Below are positions 57,142 through 64,000 of a stretch of DNA of 64,000 bases, piece after piece; position 1 is the first letter of the stretch, and every line of letters starts with the position of its first letter. The position numbers were made by a program, and so were the translations under genes. This stretch comes from Berberis thunbergii (taxonomy: Eukaryota > Streptophyta > Magnoliopsida > Ranunculales > Berberidaceae). Location: contig QNQO01006969.1 of assembly GCA_003290165.1 (NCBI GenBank), positions 496,001 through 560,000 of the forward strand, written 5' to 3'. The notes under the pieces were generated by a model that worked only from the letters and a program-made list of their open reading frames with translations, ran no database searches and was not told the origin of the DNA.

Positions 57142-57960
57142 TTAATTTTTTGTTGTAGTAATTGGTTGGTCCAATCTAACTCGCAACGCTTCGTTGTTAT
57201 CTTTAGTTTGAAACTCTTTGGTTCTGAATGTTGCATGCCAATTTCTATTGGTACCATTGCCTCTGATCCATATGCCAAGGGGAACAATGTTTATCCAGTT
57301 TGAATTATCTTCGTTGTTTTGTAGGCCAATAGGATGTCTTGCAATTCGAAAACCCACAATCATTTTTATGCTTAAAGCGACTTTTTATATTGATCCTAGG
57401 ATTGTTCTGTTGGTCACCTCTACTTGTCTGTTGGCTTGTGGGTGGGCGGGTGTTGAGAAATGTTGTTTGGTATTTAAGTTTTCGCACAACTTTTTGACTT
57501 TCTTTCCTTCGAATTTATTTCCATTCTCAGCGACAATTACCGTTGGATTCCAAATCTACATATTATGTCCTTCCTGAAAAAGTTTTCAATTTAAGCTTTT
57601 CCAATCTTTGTCAATGGTTCTACTTCTACCCATTTGGTGAAGTAATCTACGACCACGAGGAGAAACTTATTTCTGTCGGATACTGAAAGTGGCCCTACGA
57701 TGTTCATCCCCTATTGTGCGAATGGACATGGACTACTCATCAGGATTAAGTTTTGGTCTGGCATGGGAGTGTACGGGGCAAATCATTGGCACTTGTCACA
57801 AGTCCTAACTATTTCATTCGCATCTTGTTGCATCGTTGGCCAGTAGTATCCCAACGTTAAGGCTTTGTGAGCTAAAGTCATCCCTCCTGAATGGTTCTCG
57901 CATATGCCGAAATGATTTTCTCATAGAACATAATCGACGTCGCTAGGTGAAAGACATCTT
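57142..57960 (-). pseudogene. gypsy integrase
   Basis: Minus strand from about 57960: HKALTLGYYWPTMQQDANEI and CDKCQ (the H2C2 finger tail), then GMNIVGPLSV (core start), VVVDYFTKWVEVEPL (first catalytic Asp region), ENFFRKDIICRFGI, and at 57363-57142 the C-terminal part with the NEALRVRLDQ block. Stops break it in several places. Confidence 0.82.
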
Positions 57961-58349
57961 AGCAGCGGACCTGTGGTAGACCTTATGTAGAGTTTATCGT
58001 TAATCATTGTGTATCATGCTGCTCTGTTTCATAGTTTACAGGCCTCTATCTTATCCGTTGGTAGTGTTTCGCTTTGTATGTACATTAGGATTGGATTCAT
58101 CTCCTGATCTGTTGCACATGTTTTTTGCACTTAGTTTTCCAGTATTGAGCTCTCATGTACTGCGACGAGTGAATTATCAATTTCTTCAACTCGTGATGCT
58201 TTTTTTGCCCAAGCTGTCAGCTTGGTCATTTTCCCGTCTTGCGCATCGTTTAACGGTTGCTGCTTTAAAGCTTTCGATCAGTCACTTGCCTTTTGATGAT
58301 AGGCTTTCATCCGTGCGTCTTTAACGTGGAATTCGCCGTTCAACTGGGA

Positions 58350-58720
58350 GTCAGTGAAAGCGCTGACTTATTTTATTCCGAGGTGTTTTGCCAATTGTAA
58401 TTTGCCTATCACTGCTTCATACCTTGCTTCATTGTTTGAGGCTTTGAAACTGAATTTTATGGCATTTCCCAATGTCACTCCTTCTAAGTTGTACATAATT
58501 ATTCCAGCTCCATTCCCCTTTTCGTTGGATGTTCCAGCACAGTGCAGGATCCACTTGTGAGCAACTGGTTCAGTGTTTTCTTCCTCTTGATTGTGGTTCG
58601 ATCGATATTCGTTGACACCTGTGAACTCGACAATGAAGTCAGCTAATGCCTGAGCTTTTATTGCAGTCTTAGAAGCATAATTGATATCGAACTAACAGAG
58701 TTCCACTGCCCATTTCACCA
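58350..58720 (-). pseudogene. gypsy RNase H
   Basis: Minus strand reads GNGAGIIMYNLEGVTLGNAI, then FKASNNEARYEAVIGKLQLA, the Ty3-type RNase H core with its Glu in NNEA.YEA. DSQLNGEFHVKDARM follows in another frame (about 58350-58300). The upstream tether sequence is fragmentary. Confidence 0.8.
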
Positions 58721-59199
58721 TTCTTCTAGATAGCTAAATTTTGTGCAGTACCAACTAAAGTGGATGTTCAGTCATGATAGTGATGAGGTGGGCTTGAAAG
58801 TATGGTCGCAACTTTCTTGAAGATACGACCATGGCGAACACTAATTTCTCCAAAGATGGGTAATTAACTTCTACGTCCGCAAATTTCTTGCTGACATAGT
58901 AAACTGGCTTTTATGTGTTGTTTTCCTCTTGTATTAGTTTGAAATGACTGCATGTTCTAACACTGACAGATACAAGTATAATGTTTCTTCTATTTTTGGC
59001 TTTGATAGTAATTTAGTGGTCTTCATGTACACCTTCAGCCTTTGGAAAACCTTTTCACATTATTTACTCCATTTGAATGTTTTGTTCCCTTTCAAAATCT
59101 TGAAGAAGGGAAGGCCATTGTCTGAGGATCTGGAGATGAATTTGTTCAAGGTTGTTATCCTACCATTGAGGTTTTGTACACCTTGAATGTTGGTAGGCG

Positions 59200-59870
59200 A
59201 CTACATGTTGAGGAGTGCCTGTATCTATTTCAGATTGGCTTTGATCCCTTTCTAATTGACGATATACCCGAGGAATTTTCCTGACTCTACTCTGTACGTA
59301 CACTTTTCTCGGTTCAGCTTCATTTTGTACTTTCGGAGCTGAGAGAAAGTTTGCTCGAAGTTTTTATGTGGTCATTTTTCGTAAGCTCTTAAGTAGCATG
59401 TCATCAATGTACACTTCCATGGTCTTACCTATCTAATATCTGAATATCCTGTTCACTAAAACGTTGGTACGTGGCTCACACGTTCTTTAGTCCGGATGGC
59501 ATCACTTGGTAGCAATACATACCTCTTTTCTATTATGAAAAATGTCTATTCTTGGTCGGATGGGTGCATTTGTATCTAGGTGCAGCCAGAGTATGCGTCC
59601 ATGAAGTTATATTTCGGGCAGGCCTCGTTCAGGTCTGGAAGTAGCGTCCACTATCTGATCTATTCGTGGAAGAGAGAAACTATATTTCGGGTAGGCCTTG
59701 TTCAAGTCCACGTAGTCTACACACACCAGCCATTTACTATTCTTTTTCTTGACCAAAACTGTGTTGGCCAGCCAGTCCGGGTAGTGGGATTCCTTGATCA
59801 TCCCGCATTCATTAAATGATGCATCTCCTCGTTGAATGCTTGGTTACACTCTAGACTAGCTTTTTATATG
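59200..59870 (-). pseudogene. gypsy reverse transcriptase
   Basis: 59801-59607 encodes MIKESHYPDWLANTVLVKKK, SKWLVCVDYVDLNKAYPKYS and LPRIDQIVDAT, the start of a Ty3 RT with the VDYVDLN block. A ~75-bp duplication of the GGGCAGGCCTCGTTCAGGTC region (59610-59712) splits it. The catalytic box YIDD is at 59400-59411 (MEVYIDDMLLKS). Stops separate the blocks. Confidence 0.88.
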
Positions 59871-60377
59871 GGTTGAACTGCAACCTATGAGTGATGACGG
59901 AGGGGTCGATGCCTACCATGTCCTTCATTGTCCAGGCGAAGACGTCCTAGTTGTTTTTTAGCAGTTGGATAAGCTCCTTAGTTAGTTCAAGGTGAAGTTT
60001 TGTGACAATCCGGACTGTTTTTCTTCCCTCTTCACCGTCCGGATGGACTGGTGTTGTTTCTTCTTCCGATTGTCCAGTATTTGGTCAGCCTCTTGGACTA
60101 AATGGAGCTGCATTATCGTCTGGTAGGTCGTGATTCATCTGTAGTTGACCGGGTTGCTGTAATGGCTCCTCTGGTTGTGACTGTGATTGTTATCTATTTG
60201 GGGCCTTCATTGCTGCGTAGTGGCATTCAGACACTGACACATGGTGTAGGACACTGCACCCATTTCGTGTGGCTAATGTTTTCCTAAAAGCATGTTGTAT
60301 GCGGATGGTGCGTCGACAACGAGGAAGTTTGTTAATAGGATTTGTTGTTTACCCGATGTTCTTGCTTCGACTAGTAA

Positions 60378-60563
60378 TCAGATTAGTCCGAGTGGGTTGC
60401 ATTGTTCTTCACTGAAACCTACCATCGGTTGGTCATTGGGAGTAAGTATCTCTTCACTGAATTGCATCTTGTGGAATGTTGTCAAGTACACAAGGTTGCC
60501 CGAGCTACTTGTGTCGACTAGTACTTTTTTGATCTCCCATTTGGCTATCAGTATTGATATCAC
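60378..60563 (-). pseudogene. gypsy aspartic protease
   Basis: KKVLVDTSSSGNLVYLTTFH contains the D-T-(S/G)-S catalytic motif, with Gly changed to Ser in DTGSS. VGFSEEQCNPLGLI follows as expected for Tat-type proteases. Confidence 0.82.
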
Positions 60564-61212
60564 AAGATAGTCATTGTGCGGGAAATGAACTCCCTATGTA
60601 TCTTGTTCAGAAAAGGTTAGAGTTGGGTGGTTGATTCTGGCGCGCTGAACAGAAAGATCTTGGTATTGGATTTTCCTCCGTAAATCTCAGATTGACCACT
60701 TCAGTGATCAATTAGTTTGTTCATTATCTCCAACTACACCGTGCAGGACATATATCAGCTTTCTGGATTGTTCATTCGACCTCGTGGTAGCGTTTGTTTT
60801 CTCTTTTCTTTTGGACTGCTTGTCTTTTAATTTGAGAAATTCACCGAGTCATCCTTTCTAAATCCAGTATTTAATTTCATCCTTCAAGTTGTAGCAGTAT
60901 TCTGTATCATATCCGTGGTCCTTGTGAAAAGAACAACACTTGCTCTTATCTCGCCCGGTCTAATCTCTTCTCAGCTTGAGTGGCCAGTTGACGTCCTCCC
61001 GACTTGCCATGGACTTCAAAACATTTGCCCGACTCATTTTCAAAGTTGTAAACGGTTTGTACTTTGTTGACTGCATTCGTTGATCATTCGTGTTTGGCTC
61101 TTCCAAAATGCAGCTTTTCGGGTTCTTGTTTGCTGAATTTGTACCCGCCATTGGTCTGATATATTTTCGACTGACCACTTTCTTCTCGTAGCCTATCATC
61201 TCTTCCTCTCTC

Positions 61213-62200
61213 CTATCTCCTTTCCTGATTTGTTGGGAAGGTTATTTTCTCAGACTCGTTTTTCTTCTTGGCGGCCAATATCTCCTCGAGTGTGATGTAA
61301 TTTTGAGTAGTTTTCAATAAGGTCACCATGTTCCTCAGAGGATCTAGGTTCAGAGAGTTGTAAAATGACTCTCTTTCTAATCCGGAGGTGAAAGTGGCTA
61401 TGATCGTGTCGTCACTACATCCATCGATCATGGTTAACTCGTCAGCAAAATGAGTAACGTACTCCCTGATAGTTCCATCAGGTTTTGCTTGATGTGAAGC
61501 AAATAATATGGGCCTTTTCTGATCCGTTGATTGCCAATAAACCCTGTAATGAAGGTCGTGGCCAATTCATGGAAAAAATCAATTGATCTGGGTGGAAGAC
61601 TGTTGAATCAGCTCATCATTGTGGACGTGAGGTCGGTCAGAAAGGTTTGACATAAAATGGACTTTGTGCTTTCTTTCAGTGCCATCATACAGTGGAAATG
61701 TCGTAGATGGTCTGACAGATCAGTAGTGTCATCATAAGTTCCAAACTTTGGGGAAGTGAACTTTTTTGGCAGAGGGGTCTTCATGAGTGCATCGGATAAT
61801 GTTGGCCTAGCCAACTCCTAATCACATTGGGATCTGTAACTCCGATCCTAAATGGAACTTGTGTAAGAATTCCATCAGTGTGGGAGCCATGTGGCCTTCA
61901 AAGTTTGTTCGTCGAAGCTATGTAGGAGCTTCATGGTTATCTCAAACATGGTTTACGAAATTTTTCTGAAGTGGCATTTGGACATGTTCGATAAGTGGAA
62001 CATGTTCCTGAGTGATTTTTTCAATCACTTTGACTAGATAACCCATCTGGATCAAGAATTGGTCCACACGAGAACCTGTAATTATACCGCCAGATGTCTG
62101 GGATGGTTGGGCTACCATTCGTGTGGTGGTACCGCATTACCTAGCATAATTGGTTTTCCTGGTGTTGGATTTGAAATATGCATGTTTGGTAATTCATTTT
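61213..62200 (-). pseudogene. gypsy Gag
   Basis: 61814-61608 encodes the capsid start PLPKKFTSPKFGTYDDTTDL and DHLRHFHCMMAL. 61431-61213 has CSDDTIIATFTSGLERESFY and the basic tail. 60960-61199 and 60900-60960 carry a CCHC-like remnant (FCSFHKDHGYDTEYC-type region, read in pieces). Frames are broken. Beyond about 62.2 kb the gag leader runs directly into an LTR of opposite orientation. Confidence 0.8.
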
Positions 62201-62250
62201 CACAAGTGGAAGAGTTGACTTGATTGTTGTCAAGTTGAAAGTTTGTAGTA

Positions 62251-62823
62251 TGTTCCAATCATTAAAGCCCAAAAGGGTCATTGATAATAGATCGTAACAA
62301 AAGGCTTGAATCCATGATCAACAGATCTCACCCTCTAGGGAAAAGAGACATTAGATGAGACAAGTCATGGCAGAAATTACTCCCCCAAGGATGCACCTCA
62401 ATTAAGAGAGGCTTGTTACAGAGGATATAAGTCATGGCGAGAATTATTCCCCCAAGGACACATCTCAATTATGAGAGAACCGTTAATGAAGGAGATAAGT
62501 CATAGTGGGAATCACTCCCCCAAGGACACATCTTGATGAATGATGAGACTGTTATAATAAACGACCCCTTCATTGCACTATTCGAGCTTAAGCCATGCAC
62601 ATAGTTTAATGCATTCATTATATAAGATAAAGGAAAAAGGTATGAGAAAAACACACTGATCACAGTATGCAAACACAACTGAACTATGCTCTGTCCAAAT
62701 TTAATCATCTCCACAGATTAACTGACTTAAGCATCAGAGTGCCTTCAACCACCAAAAAGGTGGTCTTTAGCAATCTAACATTATTTTGCAGGTCAGATCT
62801 CTAGGAGAACGGATTTAGACACA
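62251..62823 (+). repeat. LTR of a related gypsy element, plus orientation
   Basis: An inverted copy of 47173-47620, ending ACACATCA at 62823 and directly followed by a primer-site-like sequence. It contains three ~80-bp near-repeats around AAGTCATGG..GAATTACTCCCCC (62363-62540). Its left part is truncated: homology begins at about 62254, where the gag sequence of the minus-strand element stops. Confidence 0.7.
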
Positions 62824-62828
62824 TCAAT

Positions 62829-62848
62829 TTGGTTTCATCCGTGGGGAA
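62829..62848 (+). other. primer-binding-site-like sequence of Tat type
   Basis: TTGGTTTCATCCGTGGGGAA resembles the Tat-type phrase TTGGCGCCGTCTGTGGGAA. It lies 5 bp after the LTR end and marks the element as plus-strand oriented. Confidence 0.55.
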
Positions 62849-63280
62849 TGACAGTTTCCTTCAAAAATGAAAAGCCTGTGCTTGATCACAACTTAGCAAC
62901 AAGACGGGAGCCTATGCTTGGATATGTTATCATCATCGCATTGGTTGTCGTAAACATTGTAGTTGACCATAACCAAACATGTTATGATTGTCCAGAGTTG
63001 TTTCCAATATCAATGGTAACAAGAGTATGTTTCTTGGCGAAGTATTTTATAAAGGACATGCTAATTTTGAGTCCATTTGCCTTGTGGATTTTATTCAAAT
63101 GGAAAATACGAAAATTGTTAAAACTGAATTAGTTTACATTTTTTACTTGAAAATTTTTCAGATTCCAATATTCTGTTGCATTTTGTTTAAATGATTAAAC
63201 TTATATCATGTTAGTTAGACAGGTGATCATTTAGGTACAGGTGGATACAATAATGCGGAACTAAATATTTCATCAATGAT
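62849..63280 (+). other. gypsy leader/gag start remnant
   Basis: An open stretch at 62848-63132 begins with a leader-like segment reading NEKPVLDHNLATRREPM. Capsid motifs do not follow, and the sequence becomes AT-rich by 63120. Confidence 0.35.
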
Positions 63281-63282
63281 GT

Positions 63283-63345
63283 ACTAGCTGAGTTGGTAGA
63301 AGTGTTGCTTAAGAAACCTTGGGTCATGGCTTTGAATTCGACTGA
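63283..63345 (+). other. tRNA-like sequence (A and B box)
   Basis: TAGCTGAGTTGGTAGAAG looks like an A box and GGTCATGGCTTTGAATTCG (63322-63340) like a B box. No acceptor stem can be paired convincingly, so it is a tRNA relic or SINE head rather than a tRNA gene. Confidence 0.3.
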
Positions 63346-63394
63346 CAACATAGTTATTAGTTTATGGTTTTGTTGACCGTTTTGGTCTTTGGCA

Positions 63395-64000
63395 GGCTCG
63401 AATGGAGACTAGTCTGATTTGAGACTAGCTCGCAAGTCCGACTAGAGGCCATTCCGATTAGAGACTAAATCACAAGCCCGACTTGAAACTAGTCTGATTG
63501 GAGGCTAGTCCGCAAGTTTGATTGGAGACTAGTCTGCAAATCTGCTAGTCCAAATGGAGGCAACTCTACAGGTCTGACAGGAGAGAGATCCGACAGGAAT
63601 CAGGTCCGCAGGTTCGACTAAACACTATTCCGACTTAAGACTAGTCACACTGGCTTCATTTGGTCCGGACTCATGCAGTTTGATCACGATGACTTCATCT
63701 GGTCCACACTCATGTAACTGACTACAATGACTCGTCACACATACGACATCTGGTTCGCACTCATGAAGTCCGAATATGATGAGTTGTCACAAAAGTCTTG
63801 ATCTGGTCCGAACTCACGAAATTTGATTACTATGACTTAACACAAAATCTTCATCTGGTTTGAGCTCATGCAGTCTAACTCTGATAATTTCAACTGGTCC
63901 GAACTCACGCAGTCCTACCCTAATGACTTGTAACTCATGCAATCTGATTCCGATGATTTTATCGGTCCGAACTCACGTAGTCTGACCCCGGTGACTTGTC
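63395..64000. repeat. two families of short tandem repeats to the window end
   Basis: 63395-63640: about 35-40-bp units with GGAGACTAGTCTGATT and GCAAGTCCGACT. 63650-64000: about 55-65-bp units with CATCTGGTCCGAACTCATG, CAGTCTGA and GATGACTTGTCAC. They continue past the window. Confidence 0.85.

Larger units (their letters stand above)
56871..62250 (-). mobile_element. gag-pol of a Tat-type gypsy element, minus strand
   Basis: Order along the minus strand: gag (62.2-61.2 kb), protease (60.6-60.4), RT (about 59.9-59.2), RNase H (58.7-58.3), integrase (57.96-57.1). This is Ty3/gypsy order. All domains carry stops. Together with the 77-bp repeats, antisense ORF and LTR at 47173 it forms one old element of about 15 kb, including inserts. 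Confidence 0.85.

Noticed and set aside
1..64000. A novel multi-gene system (defence island, biosynthetic cluster)
   Set aside because: All coherent coding blocks belong to known transposable-element classes or are short fragments of known host families.

Overview
This 64 kb window is plant nuclear DNA, most likely from a eudicot. It is AT-rich, its genes carry plant-type introns (GT...AG), and almost all recognisable coding sequence belongs to plant transposable elements: Ty1/copia, Ty3/gypsy of the Tat type with an antisense ORF, CACTA/En-Spm, hAT, LINE and SINE. I find no complete, intact host gene. Host genes appear only as short exon fragments (SWEET sugar transporter, kelch-type acyl-CoA-binding protein, LRR receptor kinase) lying inside or beside DNA transposons.

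Layout. 0-6.9 kb: a tandemly duplicated leader-like sequence, a LINE relic on the minus strand, a short unit with a tRNA-Met primer-binding-like site, and a decayed Ptta/En-Spm transposase gene on the plus strand. 6.9-11.8 kb: one complete but frameshifted copia element with 279-bp LTRs that differ at two positions. 11.8-15.06 kb: SWEET and acyl-CoA-binding-protein exon fragments, then an array of palindromic repeats and a CACTA terminus. 15.06-17.0 kb: a SINE on the minus strand and a LINE fragment. 17.0-21.9 kb: the antisense ORF and ~177-bp tandem repeats of a Tat-type gypsy element. 21.9-26.6 kb: a long LINE inserted in those repeats. 27.4-32.0 kb: an old copia element on the minus strand. 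32.1-43.6 kb: an 11,456-bp CACTA element bounded by TTA target duplications, with tnpD-like and tnpA-like genes on the minus strand and a captured LRR fragment. 43.6-47.2 kb: AT-rich DNA with simple repeats. 47.2-62.2 kb: a Tat-type gypsy element read right to left (gag, protease, RT, RNase H, integrase, 77-bp tandem repeats, antisense ORF, LTR), broken by a 3.2-kb unidentified insert and by two hAT elements that share one 8-bp target. 62.25-64 kb: an LTR in the opposite orientation with a leader, then tandem repeats to the window end.

The sequence reads as nested insertions. The copia at 6.9 kb is young by LTR identity. The 11.5-kb CACTA still has matching target duplications, although its transposase genes carry stops and shifts. 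The Tat and 27-32 kb copia elements are old. I found no novel defence or metabolic system. The most interesting points are gene-fragment capture by CACTA elements, two hAT insertions sharing one target sequence, a near-perfect 143-bp foldback inside a transposase intron, and the head-to-head LTRs around the Tat element. Every identification rests on reading motifs by eye; no database search was run.
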